Origin: Streptomyces sp. F001
GTDB taxonomy: Bacteria; Actinomycetota; Actinomycetes; Streptomycetales; Streptomycetaceae
Direction: 5' to 3'
Assembly: GCF_004187715.1 (NCBI RefSeq)
Contig: NZ_QZWF01000002.1
Coordinates: 1,135,021-1,199,020, forward strand
Length of the DNA stretch: 64,000 bases
Both the position numbers and the translations under genes were made by a program. Positions within the stretch are counted from its first letter, which is position 1, and every line of letters begins with the position of its first letter. Of the stretch, positions 41,649 through 49,105 are shown piece after piece. Below the pieces are notes generated by a model. It did not search any database and had not been told where the DNA came from. It saw nothing but the letters and a program-made list of their open reading frames with translations.

Positions 41649-43640
41649 CTATCTCGCGCTGCCGCCGTGCTGGTCGATCCAGTCCTGCGGGATGAGAGCG
41701 TCACCGTCACGCCAGTTGTAGCGCACGCGGTCCTGGAACCAGGGCTCGGGCAGGTTCGCGTGGTCACTGACGATGATCTGGAAGCCGCCCCCGAGCCCGT
41801 CGACCACATCCCGCATCAGCTCGAACAGGCGCAGGACAGCTTCCCGGTCGGCGTCCTGCGTAGGGACGTCCCGCATGCCCGACTGCTTGGCGACATCGGA
41901 GGGGTAGTAAGGCTGCGTGGGCTGGTCCAGCATGAGCAGACGCGGCACCGGCCGGCCGTGCACGGCGAAGTACTGGTGCAGGGCCAGGTGTGCCACCAGG
42001 TGGTAGCCCACCCAGTTCTTTCCGCTGCCGATCCGCATCAGCTCGGCCACGCCCTCGTCGGAGTCCGTCACCACGGTCAGCCGCTTGAGATCGAGGCGCA
42101 CATGCCGGGTGCCGTGTTCCAGCTTGAGCCGGTCGGCCCACTGCGTCATGTCGCTGCTGATGTAGTTCAGGCTGTGGGAGAGACGGTCCTCGACCTCCTG
42201 CGGGTCCAGCTCCGCCTCCAGCCCGGCAACCACCTGCTCGGCGAGCGTGATCTGGGAGCGCAGTCTCGCCAGGTCGCCGCCCGGGCCGGCCTGGTCGAGC
42301 TGGGCCAGGTAGGTGTCGATGCGGCCCCGGGTGTAGGCCTGCTCCTCGGCCCTGCTCTGCAGCCCGCGGCGGGCGGTTTCCGCCTCCGAGAGGGCCGACA
42401 GGGCGCCCTCGACGCCCCGCAGTTGCTGGCGCAGCTGGTCCGTCTCCTGCTGCAGTTGGCGCAGCGCGCGTTCGCGGCCCGGGCGGGTGGTGCGCACCGC
42501 ATCAAGCTGTCCGCGCAGGTCGTCCAGGGTGGCCAGCATGGCGTCGATCTGCGGGTCGGGCTCGCTCAGCTCGCTGCCGCAGGCCGGGCACGCCCGCGGG
42601 TCGTGTCCGACGCCGTCCAGCGGTGGGGCAGCCAACTGAACGGAGCCGAGCCGGGAGACGCCGCGACGCAGGGCCGATGTGAAACCGTTCTCGTGGCGCT
42701 CCTGGTCGGCCAGGAGCTGCCGCTGATCGGCGATGTCGCGCAGGTTGCGCCGCAGCCGGTCGCGTACCTGCTGCAGTTCCAGCTCCCGGCGCCGCTGCTC
42801 CTCATCCCGCATCGGGGTGGGCAGGCTTGCTGTGGTGGCCGCACGGCGCAGCGCCTCGATGGCGCCGGCGCGGTCGGCTACGACCTCCACAGCGCCCGCT
42901 TCGGGCAGCAGCCCGCGTGTCTCTGCCTCCCGTAGGAGTGTCTGGAGGGTGACGTCCACGTCCTGGTTGAGTGCTTCGGCCGCCTTCAGCTCGCCCTGCA
43001 GCCGACGCAGCGCGCGGCGGGCGTTGGTCAACTGCTGCTGCATGGCGGCCTGGTCCTCGGCCACCGCACCGAGGAAGTAGGGGAGCGTGGTGCGCAGGGC
43101 GGTACGGATGCCGTCCTCGGCCTGCTGGTGAAATAGCCAGCGCCGGTGCGAGACCTCGTCCTGGTTTTGCAGGCACAGCAGCGCGGCGTGCCCCAGGTGC
43201 GCGGTCAGCGGCCCGCTGCTCGGCCCGCCCGTGCCTTCAACGGCCGTGTCCCCGATGCCGATCCGGCCACCGAGCTGTTCGCGCACCATGGTGGAGTCAG
43301 CATTGACCCGCAGCTGTTCGAAGTCCAGCGGCTCAAGGTCGGCGCCCAGCTCCAGCATCGCGTTGGTCACCGACTTGCGGCCGGGCGCAGGGGCTTTGCG
43401 GGCCACGAACGCCCGGGTGTCCGGCAGCTGGAACAGGGCCGCATACCAGGAAACGGTCCGGCTGATCGGCCCGATGGGCAGCGTCACCTCGTCACGGCCC
43501 ATGCAGAAGTCCACGATGTCCAGCAGCGCGCTCTTGCCGGTCTGCGAGGTACCGGTGACGATGTTCAGCTCACCCAGACGAAAGTCCAGGACCCGCTTCT
43601 CGCCGCTCTTGCTGTAAAGGATGATCGACCGCAGCTGCAC
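41649..43640 (-). CDS. DUF3732 ABC ATPase of an ABC-three-component system (copy 2)
   Basis: A 663-residue paralogue of the ATPase at 37680-39644. The GTG at 43640 starts 5 bp after the middle component stop. Walker A Gly-Thr-Ser-Gln-Thr-Gly-Lys-Ser is at 30-37, the same positions as in copy 1. The coiled coil has Cys-Pro-Ala-Cys-Gly, the ABC signature Ile-Gly-Ser-Gly-Lys-Asn-Trp-Val-Gly-Tyr, and Walker B Arg-Leu-Leu-Met-Leu-Asp-Gln-Pro-Thr-Gln. It ends Ile-Pro-Gln-Asp-Trp-Ile-Asp. Full length and apparently functional. It reads toward the DUF4365-PQQ gene. Confidence 0.85.
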   Translation of the reverse strand: MQLRSIILYSKSGEKRVLDFRLGELNIVTGTSQTGKSALLDIVDFCMGRDEVTLPIGPISRTVSWYAALFQLPDTRAFVARKAPAPGRKSVTNAMLELGADLEPLDFEQLRVNADSTMVREQLGGRIGIGDTAVEGTGGPSSGPLTAHLGHAALLCLQNQDEVSHRRWLFHQQAEDGIRTALRTTLPYFLGAVAEDQAAMQQQLTNARRALRRLQGELKAAEALNQDVDVTLQTLLREAETRGLLPEAGAVEVVADRAGAIEALRRAATTASLPTPMRDEEQRRRELELQQVRDRLRRNLRDIADQRQLLADQERHENGFTSALRRGVSRLGSVQLAAPPLDGVGHDPRACPACGSELSEPDPQIDAMLATLDDLRGQLDAVRTTRPGRERALRQLQQETDQLRQQLRGVEGALSALSEAETARRGLQSRAEEQAYTRGRIDTYLAQLDQAGPGGDLARLRSQITLAEQVVAGLEAELDPQEVEDRLSHSLNYISSDMTQWADRLKLEHGTRHVRLDLKRLTVVTDSDEGVAELMRIGSGKNWVGYHLVAHLALHQYFAVHGRPVPRLLMLDQPTQPYYPSDVAKQSGMRDVPTQDADREAVLRLFELMRDVVDGLGGGFQIIVSDHANLPEPWFQDRVRYNWRDGDALIPQDWIDQHGGSAR

Positions 43641-43645
43641 GCCGC

Positions 43646-44131
43646 TTAGGGTCTCACACCCAGCAACGCGAAGACCGTAGAAGGCCGTTCGGTGCGCGCG
43701 GTCCACCGGCCAACCAGCTGGGCCTTGCGCACCAGCTCTCCCAGCTCACCCTCCAGCCTGGACACACCGCGCACCGTGCCGCGCACCCGGCCCTCCTGCA
43801 GTTCCAGCAGCCCGTGCCGCAGCCCGAAGCGCAGCCCCTCCCGCACCGCCGGAGCCAGAGAGACCACACGCTGCGGCAGGCTGGCCACCAGCACCGGATT
43901 GCGCGCCACCCACGACGACAGATGCGTGGACACCGCCGCGGGCAGCGCCCGCCGGGTAGGCCCGTGCAACACCAGCGACGGGGTCAGCGTGACCAGCGGC
44001 CACACCATCAACTCGCCGCCGCTCTCGCGTTCGTAGGCGGCCGCCGACGCTGCCTGGACCGTGGCCAGCAAGGCAGGATTGAGGAACACCGCGGCCGCCC
44101 CGGACCGCTGCTGCCAGCTAGCCACGCGCAA
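43646..44131 (-). CDS. ABC-three-component system middle component (copy 2)
   Basis: A 161-residue protein. It has Leu-Asn-Pro-Ala-Leu-Leu-Ala, Leu-Pro-Ala-Ala-Val-Ser-Thr-His-Leu-Ser-Ser-Trp, Asn-Pro-Val-Leu-Val-Ala, Gly-Leu-Arg-Phe-Gly-Leu-Arg-His, and Thr-Val-Phe-Ala-Leu-Leu-Gly-Val. These parallel the copy-1 middle component block by block. Its start overlaps the upstream nuclease gene by 14 bp. Confidence 0.8.
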   Translation of the reverse strand: MRVASWQQRSGAAAVFLNPALLATVQAASAAAYERESGGELMVWPLVTLTPSLVLHGPTRRALPAAVSTHLSSWVARNPVLVASLPQRVVSLAPAVREGLRFGLRHGLLELQEGRVRGTVRGVSRLEGELGELVRKAQLVGRWTARTERPSTVFALLGVRP

Positions 44132-45308
44132 CCCTGGGCAGGTTCAGATTCTGCACGCGTTCCTCGAAGTCGGGATGCCAGCCGATACGGCCGCGGTCGG
44201 CCAGTTCGTGGTGCTTGCCCCGGGCGAAGAACGGCTCGTCGTAGCGCTCCCGAACCCGGTACTTGGTCTGGTCAAGAGCCCACCGCAAGAGCGTGGCTCC
44301 CGCCTTCTTGCGCTCCTGCTCCGTCGCGTCCTCGCCGAGGTCGTCGAGCATCCAGTCGAACTCGCGCCCCCACTCGTCTTTCAAGTTGTCCTCGAACCGT
44401 TCCAGTTCCTCGATCCCCACCAGATCGTCCTCGAGCCACAACACCGTCTGGGTGTAGGCCCGGTAGTAGTCCACCATCGCCTTGTCCAGCTGTCGAGCCG
44501 CCCCCACCCACCGCAACTGGTGCAGGAAACAGGCATCCGCCAGCTCGCTGCGCGCCTCGTCGGTGAACGCGTCGCGCTCCACCAGAGTGGGCAGCCGGTC
44601 GGAGGTGTAGTCGTCCCTGATCCGGCTGATCTGATGCACCAGCCGGTCCACCGACACACTCGTCATCCGCTTCCGCAGCATCGCCACCGTCTGCTCGTGC
44701 CACCAGGCCCACAACTGGCGCATGAAGGAGTCCTCATGCCCCTGGGGCAGCGTGGTGCGCAGCTTGCCGCGTACCGCGCGGTCGATGTCATCGATGGTGA
44801 TTACGGAGTCGATGACGCGCATCCGGCTGACGAACACCGCCCGCTCCGCCATCGGCAGCTTCAAGAAGGCATCCCGCGTCGCGGCGGAATCCTTCGCCTT
44901 CGACTCGGCGGCTGCCGCATTGAGCAGGCGCAATGCCACATCCGCGCCCTCCCCGCCAAATCGCAGGGCAGCCATCGCCGAACCCGGACGTGCCTGCTGC
45001 GTGGTCACCAGCGTCAGCCAGGGCCCTTCCGCGTCCCCCGGCACATGGGTGTCCATCCAGGACTGGATGGTGCGCCACACGTCGTCGTCCTTGTCGCCGA
45101 GCGTGCGCGCCGTCTTGAGGTGGTGCTTGACCTGCAGCAGGTCGACGGCCTTGCCATCCTCGTCCCAGGCCACGTCGTCGTGCAACTCCAGGCTGATGGC
45201 CCCGTCGGGCCGCTCCTCCTGCCCCCGCAGCAGTTCCAGCAGAGCCCATTGCGACTGAAACAGGTAGCCCAGGGCAGAGGAAGAAGCCTCGTGAACGGCG
45301 GACGTCAT
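44118..45308 (-). CDS. ABC-three-component system nuclease/effector (copy 2)
   Basis: A 396-residue paralogue of the effector at 35970-37154. Its core has Ser-Ala-Leu-Gly-Tyr-Leu-Phe-Gln, Glu41-Leu-His-Asp-Asp45, and Asp-Leu-Leu-Gln59-Val-Lys61-His-His, with key residues at identical positions to copy 1. The helical C-terminal part ends Gly-Arg-Ile-Gly-Trp-His-Pro-Asp-Phe, also as in copy 1. It is the first gene of the operon. A GAAC-N4-GTTC box lies 54 bp upstream, suggesting control by the SOS repressor LexA. Confidence 0.82.
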   Translation of the reverse strand: MTSAVHEASSSALGYLFQSQWALLELLRGQEERPDGAISLELHDDVAWDEDGKAVDLLQVKHHLKTARTLGDKDDDVWRTIQSWMDTHVPGDAEGPWLTLVTTQQARPGSAMAALRFGGEGADVALRLLNAAAAESKAKDSAATRDAFLKLPMAERAVFVSRMRVIDSVITIDDIDRAVRGKLRTTLPQGHEDSFMRQLWAWWHEQTVAMLRKRMTSVSVDRLVHQISRIRDDYTSDRLPTLVERDAFTDEARSELADACFLHQLRWVGAARQLDKAMVDYYRAYTQTVLWLEDDLVGIEELERFEDNLKDEWGREFDWMLDDLGEDATEQERKKAGATLLRWALDQTKYRVRERYDEPFFARGKHHELADRGRIGWHPDFEERVQNLNLPRVARG

Positions 45309-45749
45309 GCCTCAGTCTCCCGACGCGTCGGGCACGGTGTCCACCGCGCCACACCCATACTTGAACATTAGTTCTATTATTGAGATTGCAGGCGGCCCTG
45401 CAACCACCGCCCCACCGCCACGCTCGGGCATCACGCGCAGCTAACGCTGCGTGAAAACACCTGGCAATTATTCCGCTTGCCCGAGCCAGGCAGTCAACTC
45501 TCCACCCCGGCACAGAGTTGACGCGCCGTCATCGCGGCATGGACGCGCCACGTCCGGTGCTGCGGCGACGTCTGCCGCGCTGCGCGCACGTGTCGCCGTC
45601 TGCCGGATCGCGTGAATGCTCGACCATCACACGAAGTAGCGATAGGGCGATCACATCCACTGCTCTTCGTCTCATCGGTCGTTGCCCTGGGGGAGGGATT
45701 CCGCCGGCCACACGGGTCGGTGATCTCCGTGACGAAGCAGGGGGCATCC
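45309..45749. promoter_or_regulatory. Divergent promoter region of ABC-3C copy 2 and the 45750 gene
   Basis: 441 bp without a gene. The AT-rich patch 45350-45390 (around TTGAACATTAGTTCTATTAT) is the likely promoter/operator of the minus-strand ABC-3C operon and includes the SOS-type box listed separately. The right half, GC-rich, should hold the promoter of the plus-strand gene at 45750; no motif stands out. Confidence 0.45.
45363..45374 (-). promoter_or_regulatory. Candidate LexA (SOS) box, GAAC-N4-GTTC
   Basis: GAACATTAGTTC is a perfect GAAC-N4-GTTC dyad, the core of the actinobacterial and Bacillus LexA site. It lies in an AT-rich promoter-like stretch 54 bp before the start of the ABC-3C copy 2 operon. 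No similar site was noticed before copy 1. Repression by LexA and induction by DNA damage are inferred. Confidence 0.55.
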
Positions 45750-46490
45750 ATGGGGCGTACGAAGAAGAACAAGCCGCGCCACAAGCTGCGCGGACTGCAC
45801 GACGCCAGCCAGCGCCGCACCGCCAGGACGCGCGCGGCGCAGATCGCCTGGACGCCGCTGAAGCAGGCGTGCGGCTGCGTGGTCGACTGGGGATGGAGCA
45901 GCCAGACCGCCGACCCGATGACGTTCATGGAGTGGTGCCCCAGCCGTCTGACCGTGTCCTGCCCCTGGCACGCTGATCCCTTGGCCGGGGCCTCCGGCAC
46001 CGATCTGCCCGATGAACTGGTCGTCCAGCCGCACGGCACCAGCGTGCTGCTGCACGCGCGCAAGGCCGCCGCCGACCGCCACGAGCTCGGTGGCGAACTC
46101 GCCACCCGCCTCGCCCATGTGCTGGAGACCGCCGGCCGGGGAGAGCAGGCACTCCTGGACGATGCGCCGGCCGGATTCCGCAGCTGGCTGATCGCCAACA
46201 CCGCCGACCCCGCCCAGGCCTGGCTCGAGCACGAGCTGTGCGAGATCATCCTCAACCAGGGCCGCTGTGCCCTGCCGCGGGAACTGCTCGAGCACCTGCC
46301 CGAACAGCTCCTGACTCCTTCCTCCGAGAGCCTCCAGCCGGAGAGCGCGGCGTGCAACATCTGCTCCTTCTCCGCCGCCAACGGCGGCATCCTGTGCGCC
46401 TGCGGCCACGACTGGTCGTGCCACCCCGGCGAAGTACGGCAGGGCGAGCCGTGCTCGCACTGCGCCTGCACCAACATGCAGCACGTCTGA
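45750..46490 (+). CDS. Hypothetical Cys-rich protein
   Basis: A 246-residue protein starting at Met-Gly-Arg-Thr-Lys-Lys-Asn-Lys (45750). The basic N-terminus is followed by Ala-Cys-Gly-Cys-Val-Val-Asp-Trp-Gly-Trp and Trp-Cys-Pro-Ser-Arg-Leu-Thr-Val-Ser-Cys-Pro-Trp-His. The C-terminus is a dense Cys/His cluster (Cys-Asn-Ile-Cys, Cys-Ala-Cys-Gly-His, Cys-His, Cys-Ser-His-Cys-Ala-Cys). It probably binds one or two zinc ions. No family is recognised. The GNAT-like gene follows 33 bp later on the same strand. Confidence 0.6.
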   Translation: MGRTKKNKPRHKLRGLHDASQRRTARTRAAQIAWTPLKQACGCVVDWGWSSQTADPMTFMEWCPSRLTVSCPWHADPLAGASGTDLPDELVVQPHGTSVLLHARKAAADRHELGGELATRLAHVLETAGRGEQALLDDAPAGFRSWLIANTADPAQAWLEHELCEIILNQGRCALPRELLEHLPEQLLTPSSESLQPESAACNICSFSAANGGILCACGHDWSCHPGEVRQGEPCSHCACTNMQHV

Positions 46491-46523
46491 GTTCCCGCAC
46501 GCGCCCCGCAAAGGACCAGCCCA

Positions 46524-47903
46524 GTGAACGCCCTTGTCCTGCCTGCCTCCTGTCCCCCCGCGGCCGACCCCGGCCCACCCCGCGCGGTGTCCGTGTGGGA
46601 GCTCCTCCACGAGGCCCTGCACGCGCCCGCACACCCCTGCCAGGGCGGCACCATGACCTACACCTCCAGCCTGCTGGGTGCCCCGGTGGCCCGCGACAGC
46701 CTCCTCGGCCTGGCCGACCTGCTGGCCGCCTCTGGCAGCGACCTCGAAGACAGGTGCCTGTGCCTGGAAGGCCACGGGAAGGAGGGCGCCGTCCTGGCCG
46801 AGACCACGCGGCGCGCCCGGCGCTTCCGGCTGGGCCAGGGCTACCGCACCGGGGTGTACCAGCTGTGCCAGCAGCCCGGATGCCGCCTCGAACTCGACCG
46901 GCACCGCACCCTGTGCGATGTGCATATGAAGGCCGCGGGTGTACCGGCCGTCGAGGAACAGACCCGCCTGGTCGCCCAGGGCCTGAAGGCGGACCGTGCG
47001 GACGCGGACGACGACGGCAGTGCGTCGATGCGGCAGCTGATGAAGGCCGCACTCGACGTCGGCATCCCGGCCGCAGCGCACGCCCGCTACTTCGCCGAGC
47101 GGCTCAACCTGCCCGACACCGACAGCGAGGACGACTGGGACTACGACGACTACGAGTTCGCGATCAGGGAGGATGAGGTGCGGCTGCTGCGCTACGGCGC
47201 AGGCCAGCCCCGACTGGAGCTGGCCCCGGCAGGCCGTGGCGCCGCCCGCCCGGTCGGTCCCCTTGATCCCCTGCAACTTCCCGGCTCCCCAGAGCACTTG
47301 AGGCTCGACTTCGCGTGCATGACCGACGGGCTGCCGCCCCATCTGCCCGACGACCTCCAGTACTGGCGGGTGCGTGTGCTCCACCGGGTGCAGGAGGCCG
47401 TCCCGCACCCGGAACACGACCTGGGGCAGATCGGTCGGCTGACCCTGGCAAGGACGGGCTGGCAGCAGGACCCCTCGCTGCTGCACGACATCGCTGATAC
47501 GCACGTCGATGCCAGCGCTATCGCGAGGGCCGCCCAAGAGGCCGCCGACGACCCGGACAGCCCGATCCACCGGCTGGGCGTCGGCAAGCACGGTGACCTG
47601 CTGCTCCTGCTCAACGTGGAGTTGGACCCGGCGTGGCGGGGCTTCGGACTCGGCGCCCTCCTCACCCGCCAGGCACTGCACGTCCTCGGCCAGGGAAGCC
47701 GGCTGATCGCCACCGGCGTTGAGGACATGGACTCGCCGGCCGGCCACCTGGTGCGCACCGCAGGGTTCCATCCGGTCGGCCCCCGCCTGGCCGTGCTCGA
47801 CCAGTCCAGCCAGGACCAGCAGGCGGTGCGGCTGCGGACGCTCCACCGCGACCTTGTGATTTCCCTGGCCAACCCGGAGCGCGACCGGTCGGCGCCCTTC
47901 TGA
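46524..47903 (+). CDS. Hypothetical protein with GNAT-like C-terminal domain
   Basis: A 459-residue protein. The N-terminal half is unrecognised and includes an acidic stretch (Asp-Ser-Glu-Asp-Asp-Trp-Asp-Tyr-Asp-Asp-Tyr). Residues about 355-430 read Leu-Leu-Leu-Leu-Asn-Val-Glu-Leu-Asp-Pro-Ala-Trp-Arg-Gly-Phe-Gly-Leu-Gly, then a helix, then Thr-Ala-Gly-Phe-His-Pro-Val. This is a GNAT acetyl-CoA loop and C-terminal strand. The protein at 24608-25990 shares this block, so two large GNAT-like paralogues exist in the window. Likely co-transcribed with the Cys-rich gene before it. Confidence 0.65.
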   Translation: MNALVLPASCPPAADPGPPRAVSVWELLHEALHAPAHPCQGGTMTYTSSLLGAPVARDSLLGLADLLAASGSDLEDRCLCLEGHGKEGAVLAETTRRARRFRLGQGYRTGVYQLCQQPGCRLELDRHRTLCDVHMKAAGVPAVEEQTRLVAQGLKADRADADDDGSASMRQLMKAALDVGIPAAAHARYFAERLNLPDTDSEDDWDYDDYEFAIREDEVRLLRYGAGQPRLELAPAGRGAARPVGPLDPLQLPGSPEHLRLDFACMTDGLPPHLPDDLQYWRVRVLHRVQEAVPHPEHDLGQIGRLTLARTGWQQDPSLLHDIADTHVDASAIARAAQEAADDPDSPIHRLGVGKHGDLLLLLNVELDPAWRGFGLGALLTRQALHVLGQGSRLIATGVEDMDSPAGHLVRTAGFHPVGPRLAVLDQSSQDQQAVRLRTLHRDLVISLANPERDRSAPF

Positions 47904-47920
47904 TCCGCTGGTGAGCGCAG

Positions 47921-47950
47921 CGCCGGGCAGGCCGGATGGCCTGCCCGGCG
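47921..47950. terminator. Bidirectional hairpin terminator
   Basis: A perfect 13-bp stem (left arm 47921-47933, right arm 47938-47950) with a 4-nt GGAT loop. It lies between the convergent GNAT-like gene (stop 47903) and tniB (stop 47999). GC-rich with no T-tract, as usual in Streptomyces. The symmetry suits termination from both sides. Confidence 0.75.
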
Positions 47951-47998
47951 GCGGCCGTTCGCGTACCGCAGCGAATGCGGGCGCAGTTCGGCGCTCAG

Positions 47999-49027
47999 TC
48001 ACCAGGTCTGCAGCGGATCGTCGTCGAAGTGGCCCACCAGCTGGCTGTCGAGTAGTTCCTCGGTGATGGCCTCGATGCCGGTTTCGATGGCCTCCTGCGC
48101 GGCCTGGCAGATGAGGTAGGACAGCGGCTTCATGTAGCCGCCGGTACGGCGGTGCAGGTGGGCGGCGAGCTTGAGAAGGTCGCCGGGGCTGTGGTGGTGC
48201 AGGCGCAGGTCCTCGTCGAGGGCCTTGACGACCTGGTGGAACAGTTCGTAGTCGTCGGCGCTGTAGGGGATGGGATTGACCGCCAGGGTGGGGACGCCTC
48301 CTGCGCCGCCGTCCGGCGGTGCGGGCCGTTTGCCGCGCCTGGCCTCGTTGACGATCTCGCGGGAGCCGACCCCGCAGTAGACGAAGGAGACGTTGCATTC
48401 GGCGGCGAGGTAGCCGAAGTAGTCGAAGGCCGTCTTCAGTTCGGAGTTGTCCAGCCGGTCGATGCCGTCGACGAGGACCAGGCGGGTGCCGCGGGTCTTC
48501 ATGACGTGGCAGACGGGGCCGGTCATGTCGGTGCTGCGCTGGCTGGTCTCGGGGTCTTTGGTGTGCTTGTGGCCCAGGAACTCGGCGAACGGGACCGACA
48601 TGTCCAGCCTGCTGCTGGGGGCCAGCGGGGTGTTGATGTGAATGACCGGGATCCGTTTGGGGTCGGCGGGCAGCCGGTCGCGGATGATGCCCTCGTAGAC
48701 GCGGCCGATCTGCCGCAGCACCGTGGTCATCCCGGTCTCGCCCGGCCCGTCGACGGCCAGGTGCAGCGGTCCCTCGCTGCGGGGACCGCCCACCAGCCAC
48801 AGTCGCCGTGCGACGGCGACCGCCTTCTTCAGTGCCGGAGTCTGCACGGTACGCATGGTGGCGTGGTAGGGGATGCGTGGGTCGTCGAGCCCGAGGGGGT
48901 CTTCCGTTTGCGGGCAGGCTGCCAGATCGGGCGGGTCGATGACGCGATCGAGCTGGGCCAGCCAGCCCGAGTGGGTCGTCGGCGGCAGGAACCGGCCGGC
49001 GGTGTCAGGGGGTTTGGGGAAAGACAT
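47999..49027 (-). CDS. tniB: TniB/TnsC-type transposition ATPase with altered Walker A
   Basis: A 342-residue AAA+ protein. The P-loop reads Gly-Pro-Gly-Glu-Thr-Gly-Met100-Thr-Thr. The invariant Lys is Met, so ATP binding is likely impaired or altered. Arg-Leu-Val-Leu-Val-Asp-Gly-Ile-Asp near 185 stands where Walker B should be, with the usual Glu replaced. The C-terminus (Met-Lys-Pro-Leu-Ser-Tyr-Leu-Ile-Cys-Gln) matches the relic at 11680-11793. In Tn7/Tn5053 elements this ATPase links target choice to the transposase. It is the third gene of a tnsA-tnsB-tniB operon, 79 bp after the transposase, with its own AAGGACG ribosome site. Confidence 0.8.
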   Translation of the reverse strand: MSFPKPPDTAGRFLPPTTHSGWLAQLDRVIDPPDLAACPQTEDPLGLDDPRIPYHATMRTVQTPALKKAVAVARRLWLVGGPRSEGPLHLAVDGPGETGMTTVLRQIGRVYEGIIRDRLPADPKRIPVIHINTPLAPSSRLDMSVPFAEFLGHKHTKDPETSQRSTDMTGPVCHVMKTRGTRLVLVDGIDRLDNSELKTAFDYFGYLAAECNVSFVYCGVGSREIVNEARRGKRPAPPDGGAGGVPTLAVNPIPYSADDYELFHQVVKALDEDLRLHHHSPGDLLKLAAHLHRRTGGYMKPLSYLICQAAQEAIETGIEAITEELLDSQLVGHFDDDPLQTW

Positions 49028-49105
49028 GACAGGCGTCCTTGGAGAACGGTGGCGGGCCGGCGCGGGGTGTCCGCGCCGGCCCCGCTCACCGGCGGGAAAG
49101 AAGAG

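Noticed and set aside
45672..48800. A 1042-residue open frame on the minus strand
   Set aside because: It is the antisense/off-frame shadow of three well-supported genes; in GC-rich DNA long antisense frames are expected, and its composition (Arg/Pro/Gly-rich) is not protein-like.
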